From NCBI GenBank assembly GCA_051025295.1, contig JBMGJV010000001.1: DNA of 64,000 bases; one strand, 5' to 3'. The notes beneath the pieces were generated by a model. That model was not told the origin of the DNA and searched no databases. It saw nothing but the letters and a program-made list of their open reading frames with translations. This document shows, in pieces, positions 18,403 to 26,180 of this stretch. This stretch comes from KBS-83 sp051025295. GTDB lineage: Bacteria; Acidobacteriota; Terriglobia; Terriglobales; Acidobacteriaceae. The position numbers and the translations under genes are program-made. Each line of letters begins with the position of its first letter. The stretch's first letter is position 1.

Positions 18403-20157
18403 ATGAGCACGTCGCTGATCGCACCCAGACACCCGGCCGAGGCTTCCGCGGATCCAGCGGCGGATCTGCGCCTGCTCCTCAGCGACCTGCAGTGGCTGGT
18501 GGAGCGGCTCGGGCTGAAGGAGCAGAGCCGCGGGCTGTCTCAGACGCTCAAAGCGGCGCAGGACCAGCTTGCCGGACCACGCGCGGTCGCGCTCCTGCTC
18601 GCCGAGCGCGCCGATCTCAAGCGGCGCTTTCTTGAGCGACTGCTGGGGCCCGTCCCCGAGTTGCCGGAGTGCATCGATGCGGTGTGCCGGCTTGAGTATG
18701 GCCGCGAACCGGAGTGCGTCGTGCAATTGCCCGAGGGGCTGACGGCGGTGCTGCCGCTGCACCAGGTGCGCGAGTTCCTGGAGCGCCGGGGCGCGGATCT
18801 GCCGGCGAACGCAACCCGGCTGGCCCACCTGCCCAGCCCGGCGCTCGAACGCGGGCTGGCGGTTGTGGATACGCCCCCGCTCGCCGCCATGAATGCGGAG
18901 AGCTTAGCGCCGCTGCTCGAACAGGCCGATGCATGGCTGCTGATCGTCGCGCCCGAGTGCACGCTGCAGCCCGGGACGGAGGCGCTGCTCCGCACGCTTC
19001 CCGATCGGGGCGCCCGGCTGGCGATCCTCATCGAGGAGGGTGGCGCGATCAACGCTGCCGCTGCTGTGGCCGCGCGCGAGTCACTGGCGAAGAGGCTCGC
19101 CGACTGCGGTCTGGGCGAAGCCAGGTTGACGCCGCTCGACGGCGGGGGGCCGCAGGCAGAGTCGTCTGCAGTCGCAGACCTGCAGGCAAGCCTGGTGGAC
19201 CGCGGCCGCCAACGCTGGCTTGCGCAGGTGCGTGCCACGATTGGCGAGGCCTTCGAAGAAGTCGAGTCGGTGACTGAGCTTGAAGTGAAGCTCGCCGGGC
19301 TGAGCTTGCGTCAGGTTCGGCTGCGCCGCGGGCTGAAGGATCTCGAAGCACTGCGGCTGCGCTTTGCTGAGCTACGTGAGCGTGAGAACGCGCCGGAAGC
19401 AGCGACGACTACCGGAACGGCTCCGACAGCCCCTGCGCAGACTGCGTCCGCATCGGTCGAGGTTAGCGGGATGGCCGCCCAGCCGCTGTTTGTCCGCTTT
19501 ACCGGGAGCGCAGAGCAGAGCGACGCCAGCGCTGAGCGGAGGCCCGGATGGCGCGAGCAGATGCGCCGGGTCGCCGGCATGAAGGTGCGGCTGAGAAGGC
19601 GCGAGAGGCGTACAGACCCGCAAGCCCCTGGCCCTGCGGCGTCAGCGGGGATCGCCGACGGCAGCGTCTTCCGGCGCCCGTACAGGTCTCGTGCGGAGGG
19701 TGCGCGCAAGACAGACTCCGACGCACCCCGGGTGGGGCATGGCTGGCCGATGCAGGTGCTCGGCGGTGGGCTGACGGTGGGCTTTGTCTGCCTGCTGCTT
19801 TGGGCCTTCTGGCCGCACTCGCCCGTCCGCCCCGAAGATGGCGGCCAGTGGAACTACCAGCCGCCCGCACCCGCAGCAGCCGCGCCGGAAGCTGGGGTGC
19901 CCGCGCCGCCGGATTCACCGGCGCTCGAGCTGCCACCGGTCGAAGCGGAAACAGAGCCGGCAACCAGTTCTTCGGAGCTTGGGACACGCCCTCTGCTCAA
20001 GCCGCGCGCAGCAAGTCGCACTCCGCTCCTCAAGCCCCGGCCCGACGGATTGCGAGCGGGAGCCTCCCGCTCGCACCACCGCCGCGACTTGCTGGGGATC
20101 GGCAAGCTCTGGCATTGGGTTCGTCGCGGTCACGATCGCAAACCGTCGGACGAATAG
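18403..20157 (+). CDS. Membrane-anchored protein with degenerate dynamin-like GTPase domain
   Basis: 584 residues, not a recognised named family. Residues about 60-250 look like a bacterial dynamin-like GTPase that has lost nucleotide binding. The P-loop position reads AERADLKRRFLERLLG (67-82) against the canonical GEFNAGKSSLINALLG. LPECIDAVCRLEYG (87-100) occupies the switch I region without its Thr. VVDTPPL (154-160) corresponds to G3 DTPG. A helical stretch at 265-330 (ELEVKLAGLSLRQVRLRRGL) resembles the stalk. Then come a Pro/Ala/Arg-rich linker, one membrane segment at about 450-470 (VLGGGLTVGFVCLLLWAF) and a Pro-rich tail. No SD sequence precedes the ATG. It converges with the sedolisin gene ten bases on. 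The relation to dynamins is inference from motif alignment by eye. Confidence 0.75.
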   Translation: MSTSLIAPRHPAEASADPAADLRLLLSDLQWLVERLGLKEQSRGLSQTLKAAQDQLAGPRAVALLLAERADLKRRFLERLLGPVPELPECIDAVCRLEYGREPECVVQLPEGLTAVLPLHQVREFLERRGADLPANATRLAHLPSPALERGLAVVDTPPLAAMNAESLAPLLEQADAWLLIVAPECTLQPGTEALLRTLPDRGARLAILIEEGGAINAAAAVAARESLAKRLADCGLGEARLTPLDGGGPQAESSAVADLQASLVDRGRQRWLAQVRATIGEAFEEVESVTELEVKLAGLSLRQVRLRRGLKDLEALRLRFAELRERENAPEAATTTGTAPTAPAQTASASVEVSGMAAQPLFVRFTGSAEQSDASAERRPGWREQMRRVAGMKVRLRRRERRTDPQAPGPAASAGIADGSVFRRPYRSRAEGARKTDSDAPRVGHGWPMQVLGGGLTVGFVCLLLWAFWPHSPVRPEDGGQWNYQPPAPAAAAPEAGVPAPPDSPALELPPVEAETEPATSSSELGTRPLLKPRAASRTPLLKPRPDGLRAGASRSHHRRDLLGIGKLWHWVRRGHDRKPSDE

Positions 20158-20166
20158 CCTGCTCGG

Positions 20167-21744
20167 TTATGAGCTGCCGAGCAGGGTCGCGATCTTCGCG
20201 CCATCGGGCGAACCCAGCCCTGTACACGCGTCCCACCCCGGGCCGGCCTGGAAGGCACCGTTCGAGCCGCTCGTCACGTCGAAGAAGCCCTGCTCTCCGC
20301 TTCCATAGAGTGTTGGGTTGAGGAAGCCCGCCTTGCGGCCAGACTGCTGGTTGACCAAGGCGACAAGGGCCGCCCACAGCGGCGCGACTGCACTGGTGCC
20401 GCCGACCACGGACTGCTGCCCATCGACCAGGATCTGGTAGCCGGTCGAAGGCGCGGCATCTCCGGCAACGTCCGGCACACCGCGGCCACCCTGCCCGTTT
20501 GCGGGCGCAGGAACGTTGGCGTTGGCCTGCCAGGTGGGTCGTGGAAACGCCGCCGAGACACCGCCCCCGGTCGCTCCCCCGCCCTGCTGCTGGTCGTTCC
20601 AGACGGTCTCTTTCGAACGGGCGCCGCCGCTTAAGGTCAGGCTGGTGCCCCCGCACGCGAGCACATGCGGGCTGGATGCCGGGAAGTCGACGTGATTGGC
20701 GCCGTCGGTGACGCCGTCCGTCGACCCTGAATCGCCGGAGGCGACGGTGATGGTCACGCCGAGCGCGGCTGCCGTTTGCAGCGTGTTGTCGAACGACGAG
20801 ATCGCGGCAGCGTCCCAGGTCGACTCCGGACCGCCCCAAGAGATGGAGATCACCGAAGGATTGTTGCTGGTGTCGTGGATAGCGGCCGAGATCGCGTCCT
20901 GGAAGCCCTGATTGGTGTTGGGCGCGAAGTAGACGGCGATGCGGGCTCCCGGGGCGATCGCGCCGGCTACCTGGATGTCGAGCGCAACCTCACCATCCGC
21001 GCCGTTCGGATCGCCGGGGGCATTGCTGCCACCATCGACCGGCACCGCGACGACGGTTGGCGGGGTGAGGCCGAGCTGACCGAAGTAGGTCTGGATATCG
21101 GAATCCTGATAGCCGCCACCGAGTTCAATGAGAGCGATGCATTCCCCCGCCCCCGTGCCCTGCGGGTAGTCGTAGGCGCGGGCGACCTGCGGTGGCGTAA
21201 AGCTGGCCGTCGCGGCCGACGGGCCAGCAACGATCTGATCCAGACGGCGCATGTGGGATCGCGCGATCGGTCGCGTGTCGAGGCCCAGCACTGTTTCGAT
21301 CACGCCCAGCTCCGGCTCTGGCAGCGACAGCGGCCCGCGGAAGGCGTGGAAGCGGCGCCCTTGTGCGGGCGGCGCGGTGTGCTCGAAGTCGACCAGTTGC
21401 ACACCGAAGGTCTGCTCCAATTGCGACGCGGTGCCACGCAGCCAGACGCGGCGCGCTGCGCGGTCTTCCTGCACCAAGGTGAGCCCGTGGCGCGCGGCGA
21501 GCGTGCGCACCTGCTCAAGTGCCGACTCGGGCGCGCCATGCTGGTTGAGATATTCCTGCCGGCTCAGCTGGCGGCCCTCAAGGCCGTTCACATCGAGCGG
21601 CTGCGCGCGCTTGAGCACGACCGTGACAGTGATGCGCTGGTCTGGTGCGGTTCTGCCGAGTTCACGGCAGTTGCGCGGCTCCGGGTGTGCGCTCGAAGGC
21701 AGCGGGACAAGACGGGCAGAGGACGAGGGACGGTCGGGGGACAT
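20167..21744 (-). CDS. S53 sedolisin (kumamolisin-like pro-peptidase)
   Basis: 525-residue serine-carboxyl endopeptidase, active in acid. The pro-domain (about residues 38-160) has the LSRQEYLNQHG and VWLRGTASQLEQTFGV blocks. The catalytic domain carries Glu252 and Asp256 (GEVALDIQV), Asp338 (ASGDSG, oxyanion) and Ser451 (GGTSAVAP). A C-terminal calcium-site region follows (GFFDVTSGSNG, GWDACTGLGSPDG). No classical signal peptide is seen; known kumamolisins also begin without an obvious one yet are extracellular. An acid-active secreted protease fits an acidophilic soil lifestyle. The gene is alone on the minus strand, converging with the pseudo-GTPase gene. Confidence 0.95.
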   Translation of the reverse strand: MSPDRPSSSARLVPLPSSAHPEPRNCRELGRTAPDQRITVTVVLKRAQPLDVNGLEGRQLSRQEYLNQHGAPESALEQVRTLAARHGLTLVQEDRAARRVWLRGTASQLEQTFGVQLVDFEHTAPPAQGRRFHAFRGPLSLPEPELGVIETVLGLDTRPIARSHMRRLDQIVAGPSAATASFTPPQVARAYDYPQGTGAGECIALIELGGGYQDSDIQTYFGQLGLTPPTVVAVPVDGGSNAPGDPNGADGEVALDIQVAGAIAPGARIAVYFAPNTNQGFQDAISAAIHDTSNNPSVISISWGGPESTWDAAAISSFDNTLQTAAALGVTITVASGDSGSTDGVTDGANHVDFPASSPHVLACGGTSLTLSGGARSKETVWNDQQQGGGATGGGVSAAFPRPTWQANANVPAPANGQGGRGVPDVAGDAAPSTGYQILVDGQQSVVGGTSAVAPLWAALVALVNQQSGRKAGFLNPTLYGSGEQGFFDVTSGSNGAFQAGPGWDACTGLGSPDGAKIATLLGSS

Positions 21745-21803
21745 GGGGCTCCTTCTCTCGGTGCGTTGGTTCGCTAGCAGAGATGCGGATCGCGGCCTGC
21801 GAG

Positions 21804-22193
21804 CTACCCGGCGCGATCAATGGCCTGTCCGAAGCAGACCAGGTCGCCATCGGGCGCCAGGATCAACAGCTCACGTTGGCCGTAGGGCTTGTCCGCCGGC
21901 CCGTGCACATCGCCGGACGGCAGCCGGTCCAGCTTCGGCTTCAGTTCACGGTAGAGCGCATCGAGATCGCGGACGTCAAAGTAATAGCGAAAGTTGCGAA
22001 TGCCGCGCGGCGACTCTGCCGGGTCGCTGCGACCCCAGATCCGTATGCCGCAACCCTCCCGCTCGAGGTAGGCGTAGTCGTCCCCATGCACCAGCTCCGC
22101 AAAGCCAAGCAGGTCGCGAAAGAACGCGACGGCTGCTTCGAATCCGGCGAGCGGCACATGCAGGAAGCCGGTCGTCTGCAGGAAGTTGGGCAT
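21804..22193 (-). CDS. VOC (glyoxalase/bleomycin-resistance) family protein
   Basis: 129 residues: a single vicinal-oxygen-chelate module pair beginning TTGFLHVPLAGFEAAVAFF and ending AGFQ-like APDGDLVCFGQAID. A His at the start of strand 1 and a Glu in the YLEREG region are possible metal ligands, but the last expected Glu is Asp/Cys-rich here. The ATG at 22193 follows AAAGGAG; an upstream TTG at 22220 would swallow that site. It follows the acyl-CoA carboxyltransferase by 32 bases, so it is co-transcribed. Methylmalonyl-CoA epimerase belongs to this superfamily and would fit metabolically, but the sequence looks like a general VOC protein; function unassigned. Confidence 0.85.
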   Translation of the reverse strand: MPNFLQTTGFLHVPLAGFEAAVAFFRDLLGFAELVHGDDYAYLEREGCGIRIWGRSDPAESPRGIRNFRYYFDVRDLDALYRELKPKLDRLPSGDVHGPADKPYGQRELLILAPDGDLVCFGQAIDRAG

Positions 22194-22225
22194 CAGTGAC
22201 GACTCCTTTGCTGGCAGCAAGCGGG

Positions 22226-23863
22226 TTAGAGCGGGATGTTGCCGTGCTTCTTCGGCGGGTTTTTCTCGCGCTTGCCGTCGAGCATCGCGAGCGCGCGGAT
22301 CAGTCGCCGGCGCGTTTCGCGCGGACGGATGACCGCGTCGACGTAGCCACGCTCGGCTGCGACGTACGGGTTGGCGAAGCGGCCGCGGAACTCGGCAACG
22401 CGCTCCTTGCGGGCGTCGGCCAGCACGGTGGCTTTGCGCTCTTCACTGAGCGGCCCCTCACGAGCTTCCGCATCCTTCAGAGCCTGCGCGAGTTCGCGGC
22501 CGTAGACGATGTTCACTGCGCCCTCGGCCCCCATCACGGCGATCTCCGCTGTGGGCCACGCGAAGTTCGCATCCGTGCGCAGGTGCTTTGAGCTCATCAC
22601 GCAGTACGCGCCGCCATAGGCCTTGCGCGTGATGACCAGCAGCTTGGGGACGGTCGCCTCAGCAAAGGCATAGAGCAGCTTCGCGCCGTGTCGGATGATG
22701 CCGTTGTGCTCCTGGTCGGTGCCGGGGAGAAAGCCGGGCACATCCTCCAGCGTGACCAGCGGGATATTGAATGCGTCGCAGAAACGCACGAAGCGCGCGG
22801 CCTTCACCGATGCGTTGATATCGAGCACGCCGGCAAGGAATGCGGGTTGATTCGCAACCACGCCGACACTGCGGCCATCGAGGCGCGCGAAGCCGATCAC
22901 GATGTTGCGCGCGAAGTGCTCCTGGACTTCGAAGAAGTAGCCGTCGTCGACCAGCGTGGTTATGACCTGCTTGATGTCGTAGGGCTGCTGCGGGTCGGCG
23001 GGCACAATGGTGTCGAGCGATTCATCCTCGCGGTCGGCGCGATCGTCGGTCGCGCGGCGTGGCGCAGGGTCGAGGTTGTTCGAGGGCAGAAAGCTGAACA
23101 GCTCGCGCAGCATGGCGAGGCACTCCTGGTCATCATGCGCCAGAAAGTGAGCGACACCCGAGACCTCGTTGTGCGTCATCGCACCGCCCAGGTCCTCCTT
23201 CGAGACCTCCTCATGCGTCACAGTGCGGATGACATCGGGCCCGGTGACGAACATGTGCGCGGTCTTGTCGACCATGAGGATGAAGTCGGTGATCGCGGGC
23301 GAGTAGACGGCTCCGCCGGCGCAGGGCCCCATGATGGCCGAGAGCTGCGGCACGAGACCCGACGCCAGCGTGTTGCGTAAGAAGATGTCGGCATAGCCCG
23401 CGAGCGAGACGACGCCCTCCTGGATGCGCGCTCCGCCCGAGTCGTTTAGCCCGAGTATGGGGGCACCCACGCGCATGGCAGCGTCCATGATCTTGACGAT
23501 CTTGGCTGCATTTGCCTCGGAGAGCGAGCCGCCGAAGACAGTAAAATCCTGCGCGTAGACGAAGACTGTGCGGCCGTCAATTGTGCCGTAGCCGGTGACG
23601 ATTCCGTCGCCCGGGATGCGCTGCTTGTCCATCTCGAAGTCCGTCGCGCGATGTGCAACGAACTCGTCGGTCTCTTCGAAGGAGCCGGGATCGAGCAGCA
23701 GCTCAATGCGCTCGCGGGCAGAGAGCTTGCCCGATTTGTGCTGGCGCTCACGCCGGTCTTTGCCGCCGGCATCTTCGGCCTGCGCGTGACGACGTTCCAG
23801 TTCTGCAAGGGATTCAGCGTGCGGATGAGCGGCGAGCGTCTGGTCCATGGGAAGGGCCATCAT
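22226..23863 (-). CDS. Acyl-CoA carboxylase, carboxyltransferase (beta) subunit
   Basis: 545 residues of the propionyl-/methylcrotonyl-CoA carboxyltransferase family, which moves CO2 from carboxybiotin to an acyl-CoA. Seen: KLSARERIELLLDPGSF, the acyl-CoA oxyanion region LNDSGGARIQEG, IMGPCAGGAVYSPA, TGPDVIRTVTHEEVS (typical of propionyl-CoA carboxylase beta), VPGFLPGTDQEHNGIIRHGAK, and the second GG site KAYGGAYCVM. The C-terminal KHGNIPL is the usual end of this family. The start at 23863 is chosen from family length; the SD is weak and 23848 is an alternative. No biotin carboxylase or biotin carrier gene is in view, so its partner must be encoded elsewhere. Confidence 0.93.
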   Translation of the reverse strand: MMALPMDQTLAAHPHAESLAELERRHAQAEDAGGKDRRERQHKSGKLSARERIELLLDPGSFEETDEFVAHRATDFEMDKQRIPGDGIVTGYGTIDGRTVFVYAQDFTVFGGSLSEANAAKIVKIMDAAMRVGAPILGLNDSGGARIQEGVVSLAGYADIFLRNTLASGLVPQLSAIMGPCAGGAVYSPAITDFILMVDKTAHMFVTGPDVIRTVTHEEVSKEDLGGAMTHNEVSGVAHFLAHDDQECLAMLRELFSFLPSNNLDPAPRRATDDRADREDESLDTIVPADPQQPYDIKQVITTLVDDGYFFEVQEHFARNIVIGFARLDGRSVGVVANQPAFLAGVLDINASVKAARFVRFCDAFNIPLVTLEDVPGFLPGTDQEHNGIIRHGAKLLYAFAEATVPKLLVITRKAYGGAYCVMSSKHLRTDANFAWPTAEIAVMGAEGAVNIVYGRELAQALKDAEAREGPLSEERKATVLADARKERVAEFRGRFANPYVAAERGYVDAVIRPRETRRRLIRALAMLDGKREKNPPKKHGNIPL

Positions 23864-23946
23864 AGAGACTCGCGCGGACACGTGGGAAGGGACTGGCTGG
23901 GCAGGGACCGGACAAACGGCGCTAGCGCGGGGGAGTACGCAGCAGC

Positions 23947-24117
23947 CTAGCGCACGTGGGGCTGGAAGATGTCGTCCTTCTCCCGGCAAGGGGAGCACAG
24001 CGCGCTGACGCCGCAGCCGCACAGCAGCGCAGCTCCGAGCGTGACCACCGCGGCCGGTAGATAGGCGAGCGCTTGATGAAGGAAGTGGGCCACAAACGAG
24101 AAATTAGTTGTGAACAT
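23947..24117 (-). CDS. Small membrane protein with cysteine cluster
   Basis: 56 residues: a short polar N-terminus, one membrane helix (YLPAAVVTLGAALLCGCG), then CGVSALCSPCREKDD with four Cys in about 14 residues, which could bind metal. The ATG follows GGAG with seven bases between, a real ribosome site; an upstream start at 24144 is less likely. It sits 83 bases upstream of the carboxyltransferase start on the same strand and may share its promoter. No family recognised. Its size leaves some doubt that it is expressed. Confidence 0.45.
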   Translation of the reverse strand: MFTTNFSFVAHFLHQALAYLPAAVVTLGAALLCGCGVSALCSPCREKDDIFQPHVR

Positions 24118-24153
24118 AATGAATCTCCGCACACCCTTAGACATCAGCGGCGC

Positions 24154-24200
24154 TCAAGTGGTTTTCCGGGAAAACAAACATAACCCGATTCGCCACTTGA
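24154..24200. repeat. Nested inverted repeats upstream of small membrane protein and Y-polymerase
   Basis: TCAAGTGG (24154-24161) pairs perfectly with CCACTTGA (24193-24200). Between them, GTTTTCC and GGAAAAC (24161-24167 and 24169-24175) form a second perfect dyad with one base in the middle. The element lies between divergent genes (24117 minus, 24379 plus). It could be a regulator-binding region for either gene or a folded leader on the minus strand; no known class matches. Confidence 0.5.
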
Positions 24201-24378
24201 CAGCACCCCCTGAACGGGTGGTCCGGCGATCTCCCTAGGTTGCACGCGAGAGTAACGGGTGGAAGCCCGGTTTGGGAACTGCGTGGCTCCCCCGCTGTTC
24301 CGCGCCGCTGCTCCCTTTTCGGATGAGCAAAACGGCCATTGCTCCTCTGCCAGCAGAGGAGGAGAATCAAAGGCGAAG

Positions 24379-25701
24379 ATGTCACCTCCGCCTTCCATGC
24401 CGAACGGGCCATCCGCGCCGGAGTCCGGAGAACCGCGGCTGCGCTGGTTGTTTCTCGACCTGAACTCGTATTTCGCCTCGGTCGAGCAGGAGCTCGAGCC
24501 CGCTCTTCGCGGGCGCCCGGTCGCCGTTGTGCCGGTGGTGGCGGACACGACCTGCTGCATCGCGGCCAGCTACGAGGCCAAGGCTTTTGGCGTCAAGACG
24601 GGCACGCAGGTGGGCGAGGCCAAACGCATGTGCCCCGGAATCGTGCTGGTGGAGGCGCGGCACGAGCTCTATGTCGAGTACCACAACCGAATCGTTGAAG
24701 CGGTCGAGCGGATGGTGCCAGTCACGTCCGTAATGTCGATCGACGAGATGGCGTGCCGGCTGATCGGGCGCGAGCAGCCGCTCCTCGCGGCGCTCGACCT
24801 GGCGCAACGGGTAAAGCAGGAGATCCGCACTGCGGTCGGCAGCACGTTGCGGTGCTCGGTCGGCTTGGCGCCCAATCGCTACCTGTCAAAGGTGGCCAGC
24901 GACATGGAGAAGCCCGATGGTCTGGTGGCGCTGACGCCCGACATTCTGGAGCCCGCGCTGCTCCGCCTGACACCGCGCGATCTTCCCGGGATCGGACCGC
25001 GCATGGAGAAGCGGCTGCACGAGGCCGGGATTCGGACGATGGCGCAGCTCTGGGCGCTGGATCGGGAGGGCATGAACCACCTGTGGGGCGGGATGGGCGG
25101 AGAGAAGCTATGGCATTGGCTGCGCGGCGAAGACTTCGAGGACCCGGAGCTCGAGCATGCCAAGTCGATCGGCAACAGCCACGTGCTGTCGCCGGAGCTG
25201 CGCACGCTGGACGGCGCATATGCCGTGGTCAGCAAGCTGCTGCACAAGACCGCCATGCGGCTGCGCACGGCGCGGTTGTGGACCAGCAACCTGCGACTGA
25301 GCGCGAAGTTTGCCGTGTCAAAGGACGAGGCGGCGAGGCAGCACTACTCCGGCATTCCGCAGCTCTCCTGGTCGCAGAGCACGTCGCTGGTCGAGTGCCA
25401 GGACAACCAGACGCTGACCGAAGGCCTGCGCAAGCTGTGGGCCGCGATGCCGAAGGGGCGCAACTACCAGAAGCCGTTCTACGTGGGCGTGTCACTGCAC
25501 AACCTGGTGCCGGATCACCTGCACACGTTGGACCTGTTCGCCGGGCTCGAGACCGAGGCACGGCGCACCGCTGTCTCGAGCACGATGGACCGGATCAACA
25601 AGAAGCACGGAACGACCAAGCTGTTCTTCGCAAGCATGCTGCCGGCGGGCACGGCAGCGCCCACCCGCATCGCGTTCACCAGCATTCCCGACCTGTTCTA
25701 G
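24379..25701 (+). CDS. Y-family DNA polymerase (Pol IV/DinB-related)
   Basis: 440-residue translesion polymerase. Metal-binding residues are present: Asp27 in FLDLNSYFASVEQ, and Asp122-Glu123 in MSIDEM. Also seen are the finger-domain AASYEAKAFGVKTG and CPGIVLVEARHELY, the palm LRCSVGLAPNRYLSKVASDM, the thumb helix-hairpin DLPGIGPRMEKRLHEAGI, and a little-finger domain to the end. The DLN triplet in motif I and lack of a clamp-binding QL(S/D)LF-type tail set it apart from classical DinB; it ends PDLF. The ATG at 24379 is chosen because family similarity starts soon after; an upstream in-frame ATG at 24259 adds unlikely sequence. Error-prone bypass of DNA lesions is expected. Three further plus-strand genes follow closely. 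Confidence 0.9.
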   Translation: MSPPPSMPNGPSAPESGEPRLRWLFLDLNSYFASVEQELEPALRGRPVAVVPVVADTTCCIAASYEAKAFGVKTGTQVGEAKRMCPGIVLVEARHELYVEYHNRIVEAVERMVPVTSVMSIDEMACRLIGREQPLLAALDLAQRVKQEIRTAVGSTLRCSVGLAPNRYLSKVASDMEKPDGLVALTPDILEPALLRLTPRDLPGIGPRMEKRLHEAGIRTMAQLWALDREGMNHLWGGMGGEKLWHWLRGEDFEDPELEHAKSIGNSHVLSPELRTLDGAYAVVSKLLHKTAMRLRTARLWTSNLRLSAKFAVSKDEAARQHYSGIPQLSWSQSTSLVECQDNQTLTEGLRKLWAAMPKGRNYQKPFYVGVSLHNLVPDHLHTLDLFAGLETEARRTAVSSTMDRINKKHGTTKLFFASMLPAGTAAPTRIAFTSIPDLF

Positions 25702-25727
25702 TCGGCACGCAGCGGTATTCTGGCCGC

Positions 25728-26180
25728 ATGAAGACGCTTGCTCATCCTCCAGATCAGCAGGAGATCCGCGCGCGCCTTGCTTCGCTCACGCCTGCGTCAG
25801 AACGACTCTGGGGCTCGATGAGCGTGATCCAGATGCTGTGTCACCTTGCTGACAGCTATGAGATTGCGCTGGGCCAGCGCGCTGCGGAGCCGGCACCCGT
25901 GCCCGGTGCGCGCCTCGTCAAGCAGATGGCGCTGTGGTCGCCGATGCGCTGGCCGCACGCATTGAAGACGTTGCCGGAGGTGGACGCAAACCGCCCCGGG
26001 GCGAAGACGGGCAGCTTTGCCGAGGAGCATGCGCGTTTGCTCAGCCTCATTGAGGAGTTCGCCTCCTTCAGCGAACTGGCCAGCCGGCCGCACCCGATCT
26101 TCGGGGCGATGAGCGCGAAGGATTGGCAGCGCTGGGGCTATCTGCATTGCGACCACCACCTGCGGCAATTCGGCGCATGA
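25728..26180 (+). CDS. DinB-superfamily (DUF1569) protein
   Basis: 150-residue four-helix-bundle protein of the DinB/YfiT-like, DUF1569 type. Likely metal ligands are His in QMLCHLADSYEIALG and the paired His in LHCDHHLRQFGA near the C-terminus. Such proteins are putative thiol-dependent transferases or metal-binding stress proteins; activity unknown. The ATG at 25728 is 27 bases after the polymerase stop, and its own stop overlaps the gluQ start by four bases (ATGA). Those contacts argue for one transcript with the polymerase and gluQ. The much longer frame upstream in this phase runs antisense to sense in the polymerase gene and is not coding. Confidence 0.85.
   Translation: MKTLAHPPDQQEIRARLASLTPASERLWGSMSVIQMLCHLADSYEIALGQRAAEPAPVPGARLVKQMALWSPMRWPHALKTLPEVDANRPGAKTGSFAEEHARLLSLIEEFASFSELASRPHPIFGAMSAKDWQRWGYLHCDHHLRQFGA

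Noticed and set aside
24200..24310. Cobalamin-type riboswitch before the Y-family polymerase
   Set aside because: Some GC-rich runs with GGAAGCCCGGT resemble a B12 box in passing, but the conserved pairing pattern is missing and the downstream gene does not fit.
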